Source: Onchocerca volvulus (Eukaryota > Nematoda > Chromadorea > Rhabditida > Onchocercidae). From it: a stretch of DNA of 64,000 nt. This document shows positions 50,464 to 63,441 of the stretch, one piece after another. The notes under the pieces are model-generated. The model searched no databases. It was given only the letters and a program-made list of their open reading frames with translations, and was not told the origin of the DNA. Each line of letters opens with the position of its first letter. Position 1 is the first letter of the stretch. The DNA lies in contig HG738138.1 of the NCBI GenBank assembly GCA_000499405.2, positions 5,186,675 to 5,250,674 on the forward strand, written 5' to 3'. The position numbers were made by a program, and so were the translations under genes.

Positions 50464-53400
50464 TCTTTTCGTAAGTTTTCGAGATATTTTAAAGATACAT
50501 CAGAATTATTCAAATTTCAGTGATTTGAAATCTTTTTGTGATGAATTTCAATAACGGTATAAGTTGTCAAAGAAACTGATTGTCGGAATTCCTGAAAAGC
50601 GAGTGCTGTAAAATCAGAATTTGTTTTTATTATTTCCGATAATTTGATTTCGTTTAAAAATAGTCAAACAGTGGAAACTTCGGGTCGAAGACCATAAAGA
50701 CTTGTGACATTGTGAATCTTCGCCTGACAGTGCATAAATTAGAAGAGTCTTGATCTATGATACATGATGTTAATTTAATTTACCCGTTGACTGTCTCTCT
50801 CTCTCTCTCTTTCTCTCTCTCTGCAAGTTGATCAATTAATCTTATCAGTGAACAGGTAGCTATTTTTCGATCAATGTAAGATAAGTAATTGCATAACACC
50901 TTCTCATCTTCGATTGTTTGGCCGTTATGAATTCTGCGTTACGAAGAAGTATCTATGCAAGTACCTAAACGTACGAGTGATCATTTTCAGCACACATTAC
51001 TGCTGTTTGCTTACTTATTTGAAAGGAAAAAATCTCTAATACAAAAAAAAAAAAAAAAAAAGAAAAAAAAAATGAAAAACGAAAAAAAGAATCACTAAAT
51101 AAGTTTTCTCATCTTGACAACTATTTTCGTTTTTTTTATTTTTTATTTATTTATTTTTTTTGATTGAACTGATATTTATAAGTATTTTGTGAAATGAATT
51201 TTGATAGGAAATATTGTAAATAACTGATGATAGTTGAACCGGTCTCGAAAAATTGAAAAAAAAAAAAAGCAGCGAAGAATCCATTTTTTTTCTTTCCTGC
51301 TATACTAAAATGCATAACCTTTAACTTATTCATATCGTGATAGATCTTCATGATTGTTTTTGGTGCCACTATTAAAGTGAAAACGCAAAAGCTTCAAACA
51401 TTAACCTTTTTTAGCCTTACTTATTCGAAGAGATGAACACGTTAACACTATTTATTACATTCTGTAATACTGCATGACTTGAAAAGTCACGTGAAGTTTA
51501 AATTTAAATTCATTTTATTTGTATTTGTTGAAACCACTTAATTTTCTTTTAATTAAAACTTCTTTGCTGCGAAGAACAGTAACATGGGATGGCATTGATA
51601 ATTGATAAGAATGCCACTGATGCCATTTGTTATTCCTGAATGAATCTTAAAGAAAAACTAACTTGAAATATGAAACTTTTGCGTCTACAAGTGCATCAGA
51701 ATCAATGTCATGACAGAAATCTATTTTACTTTGTTTTTAAATGAATAGTATTAATTATTTTTCATATTTACTTCACATTTCAATCTGTCAACTTCTTTCG
51801 ACTGTGGAAATAATTTACGAGCATATTAGGAGAAAGTTTATCAAATCAGTAAAACTACTGAAATGATAGCTCTTTTATTAGCTTTAATAGAAATAATTTG
51901 GATCTGAAAAAGAACAAGCATTTAGACATGGATTGAAACATTTTCGTTCATTATCCAGTTTTGAACTAGGACTTAAGAGTTTTGTGAGTATAATCTAGCA
52001 TAGACATCACAGTAGATTCTTTTTCAATAAAAGATACCAGAATTCGTCAAGCATAAAGACGATGAGACGATGATAAGACGATTTTTAAATGAAAAAAAAT
52101 TGAATTTTTGGATCTTTGTGTAATTTTACAAATATTCTTAAAAAGATCCAAAAGTTGGCAAAATCATTCTGGTATATAAGGAAAACTAAATATAGGAAAA
52201 TTCGAGATCGTGCACTTTAAAAATCAGAATACTTTAATACTGTTTAAGCGGGAAGATTTACGGTGAGGAATGTTCTGGTAAAACTAGATGGTAGAAACGA
52301 TGCGAAAAATTACTACCCAACTAATAATGTAAAAAGGTATTTATTACCATTGTACTCAGTTTTTTCAATTTTTTTCAGCATTTTTCCATGTTACATTGCT
52401 ACTACTGATATTGATTATTCGAAAGGGTAAATTGGTGTGCAGGAATTACATTAGTAAGATTCATTCAAAATCAATCATTTTAAGTGAAGAATAACCGAAA
52501 TGTACGATAAATGTGAGAATTACGCCTTTTTGCAGCTTGCAAGTTAATGTAATGGCACAAGGAATGTCCACATACAAAAACTAATCATATCACTGCTTGC
52601 CAAACTTTGAGACTAGGTTATCTCTTCTTGTCATATATTTTCCTTTACTTCAGCTTAAATAAAAAATTTTATATTGGTAAAAATTTCTGACAATTATCAT
52701 TAACTTTATTCAAAAATCACTAGTTGAAAGTTTCGATAACTGCAAGTCAAAAGTCAACTTTTCCATCTCCTCATTTTGCCAACAAAAGCTGAATGATAAA
52801 TCAGATCAGCTTTTTTCAAAAATATTTGACCACTTAATTTCAATATGATTCTCTCGCATAATAATTATTGAACATGACAATACAATCAAGTAATTTCGAT
52901 TGTTTGCACAGATGTTGAGACAAGCACTAAAAACTACATAAGGTTTACTCCTACTTTTTATCTCTTTCATTTATCAAAATTTTAAACAATTACGTCCAAA
53001 AAATCAGGCTGAAACAAACAAATCCTATTTTAACCATATTCTAAGAAAAAAATCTCTCTATTTAATTTCCTGTAATCAATTTTAAATAGAAACAAATGAA
53101 ATCCCTTTTATCTACAGTTTTGCATATGAAATATTATGCAGTGTCAATATTCTTCTTGCATAACTTAGTTTGTTAACAATTTTCAGGAACACATGGTTGC
53201 AATATAATATTCCATTGCTGGCCATGTCAATCAAAAAAAAAAATTATCAAGTATGATAAATAACTGTTACATCTACTTTATATTAATAAATTCTTCGTTT
53301 CCCAGGAAACATTTTTCGAATCCTAATGCAAAAATAACAGATATACATGGAAAAGAGATTTTCCTGGCTCTCTACGCTATATTGGGTAAAATCTAAGTTT

Positions 53401-55427
53401 TTGACAGGATTTCAAAGCTGAAGTTTTCGATGTTAAATGATTTCGGAAATGAGACTAAAGGTTGAAGCAAATTAAAACAAGATAATTGGAATAAACCGAG
53501 ATGAAAATTACCAACACCAGGGTGATTTCAATTATTACTGATGATAGTGGAATATCATGGGAAAACACCGTGCGAAGTATGAAACTGATTAAGATCAGTT
53601 AACTAATGATAGCCATAACCTAAATAAAGTGAACTTTTATGAAAAGGATAGTATTTTTGCCATATTGTCACACAATGTGTTCTTATTTATCAGGTCACTT
53701 GTGTCACTTTTAAATTATTTCAAGCTGGTACAAAACGGCATCTCATCACGAAAGTTGTAAGGCAGATTCATTAAAAAGTCAGAAAATAATTAAGAAATTA
53801 ACGATTAATTAGTATGGTCATACACCCAAAGGCAATATAACCATCAGTCGAATTTCAAAAAGGTGTCGGGAACCTGATCACATGCTTTGCAACCATTTGG
53901 CCTATTCCATCATTTCATTTTTTCTACTTTTAATTTATGACTAATTACAGTTAAGAAAACTTCATCAGTCACTACCATAGGAGCATACATTTTTGTCTTG
54001 ATGCATTCCATTTTGCTCTCCTTAGCAATTGATGATACGTAAGGTGTGTGTCATTTATCTAAATTACTTCATACTGAAGTCGTACTGAAGCACTTAAATA
54101 ATTCACAAAGTTTAGATGTAAACATAGACGGTACTTGTGTGCATCAATGTGTGTCTATAATTTTCCGGAGAAAATGAAATTAGCCTAATAACGAAATAGC
54201 AGAATGGCTTAGAATTTTAATGGTGTATGTTTTCTATTGACGATTCAGATGCAATCGAGCATCAAGTTTTCAAAGAGGTCTTAAGATACCAAAGTCACAT
54301 CAACACTTTTCAGTCTACCTGATGGAATGATTAGAAACTACTAAGCAATAACAATACTAGATAAAATTGCTACTTCTTCGACTCTAAATATAAATAAGAA
54401 TGAAACCTCTTGTGATAAAACGCAATCTATTTTGCAGGAATGAATGACAACAATTTGGAAAATATATATTGAAGAATAAATGTAATAAATAATCAAAACT
54501 GAATGAGTAGTTTTGATCAACGAAGTTGACAGTTTCATTCACACTGATACTAACTGTAGGATCGCATTTCATAAATTAATTTTATTTGCTCACTCCTTGG
54601 AATCATGTGGTATGTCTATGTGATTCTATTATCAATTCATAAAAACATGTCCATTAATCCGATTAACTCGCAGTGCATGAGAATGATAATTGTTTGCAAC
54701 TTTATAGTGTTATTCATTGTCATAAATGCAAATTCTGATGCGAAACATTCATTACAATAACATTTCAGACTATGCACTTATCCCAGCTTATATTGGTTGA
54801 TCTTCCAGTTTTTTTCCTGCCAAAGCAAATTATTGTTTTTAACAGCTTCATTTTATCACAGCACAATATAGAATATACTTTAGTCGTGACTTTTATTAGT
54901 CAACTTTTATGTTATGTCCATGGCAATTCATCAGCAATTTAGACTTTGTCACTTGGTATGCTGAACAATTCATTATTTCTTCACAATGAATAATTGTATG
55001 AAAAAAAGAGCTAAAGTGGCGAAAATGTCTAGAAAGTGGCGGCTTACTTGGAGAAGGAAACATGCTGAACATCTATTTCTAAGCAATAATTTAATTGATT
55101 CTTATTAGCAGCATTAAAACAAAAAAAAATTGCTTTTTTCTCTGTATTTTGCAAAAAGCTTCAAAATATATTTATTAATAATGCATTATGAAGCATTAAT
55201 AATCACTGCACTACTGTGGTTTACAGTCAATGTGAAGTAATTTAAATAGGAGATAAGCATTAATTACTGGTATGCCATCATCTATATCTTTAAAGAGTGA
55301 AAGCAAATGATATAACCTCAATTTACCGAGCAACAGTATTTGGTAATAAATCAAAAATTAAAACTGTACTGATAGAAATGACAAATAATTCCAAAGCAAG
55401 GAATTATTTTTCGCAACGAAAAATCTA
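50464..55427. other. intergenic region upstream of SLC13
   Basis: AT-rich. Contains a CT microsatellite at about 50793-50821, poly(A) near 51043-51070, and short open frames without coding signs. The SLC13 promoter should lie just above 50,463. No gene recognised. Confidence 0.5.
50793..50821. repeat. (CT)n microsatellite
   Basis: About 14 CT units with one interruption, roughly 330 bp upstream of the SLC13 start codon. Confidence 0.9.
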
Positions 55428-55838
55428 TTGCAGATTGTCCATAAAACTTTTGTAGAAATGAAATTATTGATTTTGATGGTTTTTTATTGTTTTTTTGCGG
55501 TTTTTTCAGTACTTAGAAGCACGCATAGTTTCTTCGGTAATTTCTTTTATAGATTTCTTTCGATAAGATTCTTATATCAACCTGAAAGTAAATTAATTAT
55601 GAAAAGATACTTAGTGATTGACAATGCCCTGATTTCTTTGGCAATAATAGATTTCATGAATCCCACGACATGTTGGTTTTGTTTCGCTGACAGGAAGGGA
55701 AAAGATGTTTTAGAAACGAATGATATGCTTCTCAAGTTCCAATGTTCGAAATCCACAAAAGTCATAATATTTGGAGAACTGACCGACAAATTTGGTCTTC
55801 GTTCTTCTTACTTATATATTTCACCAACAGTTTTCTAA
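55428..55838 (+). CDS. 136-codon single-exon ORF, uncertain
   Basis: The longest uninterrupted ORF in the window, in an otherwise empty 6-kb gap. It opens with a hydrophobic signal-like stretch from its second Met (MKLLILMVFYCFFAVFSVL). Its second half is richer in GC and looks more protein-like (CWFCFADRKGKDVLETND). The opposite strand is also open at 55577-55789 (SFVSKTSFPFLSAKQNQH). No family was recognised on either strand. It may be a small secreted protein, a foreign fragment, or chance. Confidence 0.22.
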   Translation: MQIVHKTFVEMKLLILMVFYCFFAVFSVLRSTHSFFGNFFYRFLSIRFLYQPESKLIMKRYLVIDNALISLAIIDFMNPTTCWFCFADRKGKDVLETNDMLLKFQCSKSTKVIIFGELTDKFGLRSSYLYISPTVF

Positions 55839-56517
55839 GTCATTGCTTTTTTTGCTAATCAAATCAGAAAATCCGCAATTTTGTAAAGTGTTTTACATGA
55901 TCAAGTTCATCATTACAGAGTATTATTGCAAGCAACAACTCTAAAATTAAGCAACATCATAATTACAATCAACAGAAAACAGTAAAATTAAAGCTGATTA
56001 TTACTGTTATAATTCGGCAAAACTTCCTAAAAAATTAAAAGTATTTAACGTTTAGCCAAAATTTTCGTGTATAATCAATTTTTCCATAACGCATATACAT
56101 AAGGCGAACTACAGAGAATAGGCTCAAATTTTTGAGATGTAAAACAATTTGAAAATATAACTGAAATTGTTAAAAAAAAAAATGCTTGAAATTAATTGCA
56201 AATAGCAATACTTCACATAACTCAAAATCAAAAGGTTTAAAGTAAAACTATTTTATGTGAATTAAAATGATCAGTTCTATTTATATCTCTTTGATCTCAT
56301 GCAAAGACTTATTTTTTTAAATGATTAAAAAGTGATGTCAGTGAACAAGCAATAAATTTTTATATGCTCTAATTATTTTGCAGACATAATTGCCAACTTT
56401 TAATGACTGTAGATTATTAGTAATTTGTCATTATAACAGTAACCCGTACCAATAATCCAAGTTTATAGTAAGGGCATGTGATTGAAAACTTTTTTTTTTT
56501 TTTTAATTCAAGTTGTT
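55839..56517. other. 3' flank of the patched-related fragment
   Basis: AT-rich, poly(T) near 56490-56504; presumably 3' UTR and spacer of the minus-strand ptr fragment. Nothing else seen. Confidence 0.5.
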
Positions 56518-58590
56518 TCAGTCAAATGAAAGTTCAGTTGCAAATCGAAATTCTAAAATTTTATAGGACAAGCAACTTGACAATTTACTGCTGAATGAGA
56601 AAGATAATAAAGGTAAAAAGCTAAGAGTAACTGGGATAAACAATAATTCATGTAATAATCCAATCACCATTGTAAGCCAAATCGTCTTGAAAAATGTTAA
56701 AATAATGCATGCATTAACCGTATACAATATTGATATTCCAGCGACTGCAGATGTTGCACCCTGGAATTTGAAACTTGAAACTATGGTTAGAAAAAAATAT
56801 GTAACTTTTAAGGAGTGAATTATGCTCATTTATAAGGAATAAATATCCTGGCACTTATTATTTTGAGAATTTGGCATTCTGATTTATCATTATATGACCA
56901 ATATAGGATTAAAAAAGAATTATAAACCTGAAAAATGGGCCATCCAAGTGATTCCAGAGCATGAATAACTCGTTCTTTTGGTAAGCCAGTTGCCATAACA
57001 AATGTATATGTGACATGAGATGATAAATCAACAGCGAAACCAATACTCATAATGATGGAAATCATTGATACCGCTCCACATTAACACCCCAAAATGTCAT
57101 ATATCCAAATATAATCATATTAATTGATATTTTAGAAACAATGATTAAAACACTTGAAATCAGTTCAGCAAATGAAACATACAAATTCCGCTTTAAATTT
57201 AACAGAGAAAAATGTAAAATTTCCGACTGCAAAATTTGCAAAGAATAAAACACTGAATTTTCTCCATTTACATGAAGAAATCAAAAATTTGAAGATTTGA
57301 AATGTAAAACTGCTTTGGATTTGCATATAAAACTTACAGCAAGCCAAATTAGGTACTAGAATGACAGCGATAGCAGCCATACAAATTAGTGATATAATAA
57401 TACTGCGGACAGTTGCTCGAACAATAATGATGTATTGATCAGCAAATGGAGATTTTAAATGGCTGTCGATCAGCTATTTCAAGTAATTTCCGGACCGCAT
57501 TTTTGTGCTGGTTTGCGCCTACAGTATTCTGCATTGCTATCTGCAAATTTATTACATCGACAAGAGGTTATTAAAACTGTCCGAATTTCGAAATTCCAGT
57601 TTCAGGTAATAATAATCATAAAATAAAATTACCAATATCGCTTTTCTGTCATTTCTTTTGAAAGCTAAGAAAATTTGAAGAGTTTTAAAAGAATCTGAAA
57701 CTGAAATGCTTGAAAAGTACCATTTTTTGTTAAAACGAATATCCGTTGCCCACTGATTACTTCTGCCAGTTTATTCCAACCAGCTTAGTAATTTTGTATT
57801 CCAAACTCTAAAAACGAGTGCCACAGCGATATGAAATCTTTCAATTTTTTGTTTCAAAACTTTTATAATCATTCAAATGCTCAAATGAATTCTAAAGATA
57901 ACAATCTTTTTTTATATTGCGGGAGGTAAGATGGATTTTTTCTTCTTCATTTTAAAAAATCAAACTTTGAAATCCATTTATGTCTTACAGGTTAGCATAG
58001 TTAAAAGCTATCAAACTAACTAACCGTTTCGTATTTTCCAGCTCAGCGTTCACTTCATCAAGATAATTCAAATATTAAAGAAAAAAATTGTCTCATCTCT
58101 ACCCAATGTATATTCCGTATTTTCAAATGCTCGTATTACAGCCATCATTTTTTCTCTAAAAATTTTTTATTACTCTATATTTTTTCGTCGCTTAAGTAAA
58201 AACTCCAAAAATGTTTTAAAAAATTGCAAATTATACTCGGAAAAACTCCAACTGTTTATTCTTTCAATAATCCTGAGCCATCCAATTTTTAAATAAATTT
58301 CTATGAATTAATAAATGATGGAAAAATTCGTAAAAATGCTAACAAGTAATTCAAATTACTGAGTGAATTTCCAGGACTTATGTTATATGTAATTGGCAGG
58401 AATCACTGATTCTGAAGATGTATGATTTATTTTAACTGTACTTTTAACATTAGGGATTTCCATAAGGATGTGAGTAGTCTCGATGATCTTTTTGTAATTT
58501 TGAAAATACCTGTGGATAGGATCAGTAAAATTTGGAGGATGTAACACAGCAAGCAAAGTTGAGCACCTCATACCCAGAAATTTTTCAAAT
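56518..58590 (-). pseudogene. patched-related (PTR) protein, 3' fragment truncated by the duplication junction
   Basis: PTR proteins are 12-TM, sterol-sensing-domain relatives of Patched, expanded in nematodes and linked to cuticle and membrane traffic. Recognisable pieces, 5' to 3': 58590-58442, second extracellular loop (AVLHPPNFTDP); 57540-57338, loop end and TM (RKLLEIADRQPF, FADQYIIIVRATVRS, AVILVPNLAC); 57190-56928 (LYVSFAE, YMTFWGVNV, MISIIMSIGFAVDLSSH, LESLGWPIFQ); 56760-56518 (GATSAVAGISILY, FFKTIWLTMVIGLLHELLF). Only about 280 residues of an expected 800-1000 are present; the first two thirds are absent. Frame breaks: one surplus base in the A4 run before CCATTTGCTGATC (about 57458), one missing base before GCGGTATCAATG (about 57076), and a phase mismatch at the 57338/57190 junction. 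The last two exons join cleanly. Truncation plus breaks indicate a non-functional copy. Confidence 0.8.
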
Positions 58591-58850
58591 CTGCGAAATA
58601 ATGAAAGGTTTATAACCAAATTTTTTGGTTCCAATCCCTCCTGCAATTTACTAAAACTCAGACACTTTTTTTTTTGAGCATTATCATGGAAAATTTGTAA
58701 TAAATGTTTAAATTATTCTGTTTGATAGCGTTCTGTCAATTCATTGTTGAGAGTTGCTTAATTCCCGAGAAACCTTTTCTCCTTCCTTTCAAGTAACGTG
58801 AAGAAGGATGGTAAATCTACACTTCATGCAAGCAATCATCCTGAAAACTT
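58591..58850. other. duplication junction region
   Basis: Up to 58712 this is intron-like DNA just upstream of the first surviving ptr exon; from 58713 it is the SLC13 3' flank of unit 2. The bases on the left (…TGTTTAAA) differ completely from those left of 43334 (…ATCGGAAC), which fixes the breakpoint to within a few bases. Confidence 0.85.
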
Positions 58851-59293
58851 CTACGCGTATATATAGATGACGGCATGTGCCTCTTCTTCATTATTTCTTT
58901 GTTTTTCTATCCACTCTGTTGAATCCAAAACGGAATCTTTCTTGAACTCTACGAAATTCATCACAGCATGTTGAATATGAGTTCCATCCGATAGTTCATC
59001 AAGTAGTGATACTTTTTCAGACAAATTTTCATTTTTTTTTTTTTTATTACTGTTCTGATAAAATTTCATTTAACTTTGAAAATCAGTCTGCTGATAGAAG
59101 TTGACCATCTTTAGTGCTAGTCCAGGTTGATGTAAATTTAATTAACTTATGCGGTTTTATTATGGACTCACTTCACAGTCATTTTTGTAGTACATCATCA
59201 TAGATTTCCAGCAGGCAGCTTGCTAGATTATTGGTGTGGTAGATGCTAAATGTTACAGATTTAAAAATAGAGTAGTAACGCAAGATGGCATTG
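58851..59293 (-). CDS. unresolved candidate exons downstream of SLC13 (copy 2)
   Basis: Same stretches as 43472-43914, shifted by 15,379 bp and with the same open frames. Here they follow the truncated ptr fragment instead of the hexosaminidase promoter. Confidence 0.25.
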
Positions 59294-59765
59294 CTGCAAA
59301 CCTAAGCGTTTATAATAACACATGGATGATTGCATAAACAAGTAATCTTTAATGTGACAATACTATCTGAGGCATTTTTATATGTGTGCAAAGTAGTAAT
59401 TCTATATGAAAATAAAATTTGACGAAAATTAATCAATTTTCTGCAAAGTAAGAAGTCTTTTAGTGAACATCTTCTAACAGAATTCAAAATTTTACTTTTT
59501 CTTGCTCTCCAACCACTGCATTGTTTTTTAAGCAATCAAAATTGCAAACTTTGCTATAAGATATAAAAATGCTCTAGGATTAAATCAGAATCCGTCATAG
59601 AAATTACAGTGAACACAAAGGTTATGACATTGATAAGAACAATGTTATGCTTTTAATACAAATCATCTCGGCACTGTAGCTGAAAACTTACTTACACAAT
59701 TCCTCACTGTTAACAAATGCCTTGATGATTTAGAAATGGGAATATATGACACTTTCCATATTCCA

Positions 59766-62700
59766 CTATTTGACCGTTCCATTAGCCAATAAGTCAAACA
59801 AGGTATGATTCCGGTATATTAATTCTGCCGGTGTATAGGCCCAGAGAGGGACTTTGTCGAGTTCGAATAGATAGCTAAAGTTTTTTTCTTCAATTATTTT
59901 TATGAAATTATCATGAATTGCATATTATATGGAAAGGTTATTTATATCTCACTACTCTTGTGCTAAGATATGTGAAAAAAATTAATGAATGATTAGTGTT
60001 ACTCACGAAATTCGACTTGGATCACAATGCGTAAAGACTTGGTAATACTGAAGTAAACAGACATTTTATACTGCGTTCCAAGAAGATCGAAATGGTATTT
60101 TAAGTGAAGATTAGTCTTTAAGTGGAGATTAGTAATGTACTCTTTTCTGATCTAATCTAAAGAATTTACTTACTTTGCCCACGTAATCATAAACAATATT
60201 GCCAATAGACCACATTCGATAGTGGCCAATATTCCAGCGAATAACTGCAAATACATCATGCTTTGGGCACCATAATCAAAAAAGTGTTATCAGAAAGAAA
60301 ATTTAATTTAGTCTGCTTACCATGTCTGTAACACGTAACAGACCAGATGCGAAAACGATTGAATTTGGTGGAGTTGCCACCTAAAAATAATTGAAGCTTC
60401 AAAGAAAGTACAAAAAAGTTATCTAAGGATATTTTGACAATCATTTCCATGTTTGGCATCCGACAATCATTTACAAATTTCGAAAAAAAAAAGAAAAAAA
60501 AAACTTGAACGAACAGGCAAAGTGAAAGCCATCGATGAGGCGAGAGTGGTAGGAATCATAAAATAAAGTGGATGGATTTCTAGCGATTTCGCCAATTCTG
60601 CTACAATAGGAATAAAAATGGATGCGGTTACTGTATTACTGCAAATGTTTGTCAAGAATATGGTGATGAAAATGCAAATTGCCATAATCACATTAACTGG
60701 GAATATCTGTAGCAACTGCATCGTTTCTCCGATACGATAACTCAAGTTGGATTCCTGAAACCAGGAAATATTCAAATTAGCCTTCATCGTCCATGCGAAT
60801 CAATACAATATTTCCATCCATTTTGAATAACACACTTGTATGTATTCCATTCATCCCTTCATTAACAAAAAATTTTCGGGGAAAATCGTAAGTGTTAAAT
60901 GTCGCTGTAATGTCTATCATGTATGTTAAAAAATTTGCGAAGATTTTTCTGGGTTTTTTGTCTCTTCAAATACATGCAATTTCTGTTTTCGTTGCTGTCT
61001 AGGATTAGTTGCAATTTTTTGCCGAAACTTTAACAGTTGGATGTTTCCAATCTTGAAATTGACGAATTTGAAAACAATGGCCTTACAATGTTTACATCCG
61101 CAAATAGTATCAAAATAATATATTCCCCATCCACATCTTCTTACTTTTTACATAAATTTTTTTTTGCAACTATCAGTATGAAGTTGAAACGAATCGAGAT
61201 CCATAATTTTTTAGAAACATTGGACAGCTTTTTGCTTTCATTTGTCACTTCTATCAATGGTTTCGCAACACCTCTTAGGACTCGTTAACTTTATCTATGT
61301 CGAAAAGGGATTTTTTGAAAAGGATTTTGTCCAAATATTAAACTACTTGAAATTAAGCTCATAAATCAAGTTTTCGGACAAGTTTATCAGTTTTGTTCAC
61401 TTTTTTGTCGTTATACAGAGGAGCTATAAATGGAATCTACGAAATCATTTAGTTGAGAAAAATGGAAGATAGAGTCACTAATAAGAAGTGCTCCACAATT
61501 TTCGTATCAGAAGAATAAAATATAAAATCAGGTTAACCAATATGGGCGTTCAAGGTCCGAAATTTGGATGCTTATAGTATAATCTATTTTGCATTTTTCA
61601 TCAAATAAAATTCTTTTGAATATTATAAATTCTGTCTGACATGAATTAAAATCAGTAAAAATATACGGTGAGAAAAGAACATCCAGAGACCTTTGATAAC
61701 AATTTCCACATCTGATTCCATCTAGAAATATTCTTCGATGGTAGAGAAATTTGAGGATTTTCCAACAGTTGCTCTGCCTAACAATCTCTGTTTATAATGA
61801 ATTTTAAGTTGATTAACCGAACGAAGAAACTTGACCCCTAAGCTACTGACCTTAACGCCTGCGGCTATTGCAAAGCCACCTCCAAGAAGTAGTACAACAC
61901 TCCATGGAAATTTCGCTTGCACTGTTTTCCAATCCAGTAATGTTTCGATATTCTTCGATTTCCCTGAAAAGTTTGTTTATCTTGAATTTATTTTTTCATT
62001 TCTCTGTTCAAGCATGAAGGAAAAAAGTTTCAGAATTCATTACCAGAAAAATCTAGTTTCTGATTCGGGATGGCAAATAATATGATTGCAACCAATATCG
62101 CACTCGTTGCATCCGTTACATACCTGAATTTTTTGCAGTTATGAGAAAATGGTAAGAAAACTATTGCAGAAGATTTGAAGAAAATTAAACGTGATACTTT
62201 CAGTAGGATGTCCTGACAAAATTAAGTTTATCTGAATGCATCTCAACTTCTTAATTTGTTTCACTTTGAACTTCAATCTTTGTCAATATGTAAATCATGC
62301 GACATGCCTTTTCTTGAAGAAAGTTCCGAAACCAGGAACAACATGTGGATCTCTCATGATCCAGAGTGTTAGTAATATCAAGAAGCAAATTGATACACCA
62401 ACTTCCGCAAATGATAAGTTTGGTAGTTCATCATACTTTTGTCTCAGCGTGTCTTTAATCGCCGTGTGTCCTGTATTTATCAAATCTTTTAAAAATGTAT
62501 TCTTTTCATATTAACTGCTTGCTAATAAAAAATTATGGCGATATACAGCCAATACTGCCATCAGATAATATAGGATAAATGGCTGAATGACTCCGACTTT
62601 TTTTTTTTTAATGTTTGAGAATGAAAAAGAAAATTTTCTTATTCTAAGTTAGAAAAAAAATAGGACCTTTTGAAGCATTTCTGAAGAAAATGAGCACCAG

Positions 62701-63441
62701 TGTTAACCATGTGATTAATAAGCATGTAATAACGAATGGTAGCGCGAAAACCATCCAAGATATGAAATTAATGCCTGTATCTGCGAGAGGGAAAATTCTA
62801 AAACAATATTTACTAGCAAGTAGCAGATTATTTTTAAACCATTGTTTTCAATCCAAAAATTCTCTTATAATATAGAATGTTTGAATAAAAATGTTCTAAT
62901 TTCTGAAAAAATTGATTACAGAAGCTTTCGGACTGATGAGTTGTGAAGAAGTAATTACAAAAACATAAACTAACTCTTTTATCTGGCCCATCAAGACAAG
63001 ATTTGACGGGGTTCCTGTTATAGTTCCTATGCCACCAATATTTGCACCGAAAGCAACTGATATCAGCAACCCTTTGGCCATAAGATGTTCATCTTTACTT
63101 AAAATTTCTGTTGGATCTCTGAAAATAAATGTTAGTATATTATAATTTTTAATTGCTTAATTATCACAATGATAGTTTAAAATAAATTATTGTACTGCAT
63201 AAATTAATGTCGAAAAATCTTGCGGTGGAGGGCCCTTGGTTTGTAGATTAGCTCAAGTGCTTCATTGTCTTTTGAAGTCTTGTTCTCAATAGGTTATATA
63301 CAAATATGTATATCTTTCTCAAACCAATTTACAAAAATAAACTGAAATGCACCTGGTACTAATGGTACCGATAGATTTCCTTCGTCCATCGCTGTTTTCA
63401 TTATGTTTCTCTTCGGTCAGTGCTTCACCCGCTACAGCATC
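59766..63441 (-). CDS. SLC13 sodium/dicarboxylate cotransporter, copy 2 (3' ten exons)
   Basis: Exons 63441-63353, 63118-62975, 62797-62667, 62470-62308, 62123-62044, 61963-61851, 60754-60515, 60380-60321, 60244-60174, 59874-59766. Same splice sites and frames as copy 1, including the GC donor. It covers the second half of the transporter from the cytoplasmic loop to the TAG stop; the six 5' exons would lie beyond 64000. Differences I saw in coding sequence are confined to the first visible exon: Ile to Thr in EALIEEK, Leu to Ile in RKSLGT, and a silent change. No stop or frameshift, so it should be functional if its 5' half exists. Confidence 0.92.

Larger units (their letters stand above)
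43334..58712. repeat. first unit of a ~15.4-kb direct duplication
   Basis: Starting at TTATTCTGTTTGA (43334) the sequence recurs from 58713 to the window end. The offset is 15,379 bp up to about 47,961 and 15,381 bp afterwards. If the repeat is a simple tandem duplication, this interval is one complete unit: SLC13 gene, intergenic DNA and the 3' part of ptr. The left breakpoint is about 310 bp upstream of the hexosaminidase start. The right breakpoint is about 120 bp upstream of the first surviving ptr exon. Confidence 0.85.
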
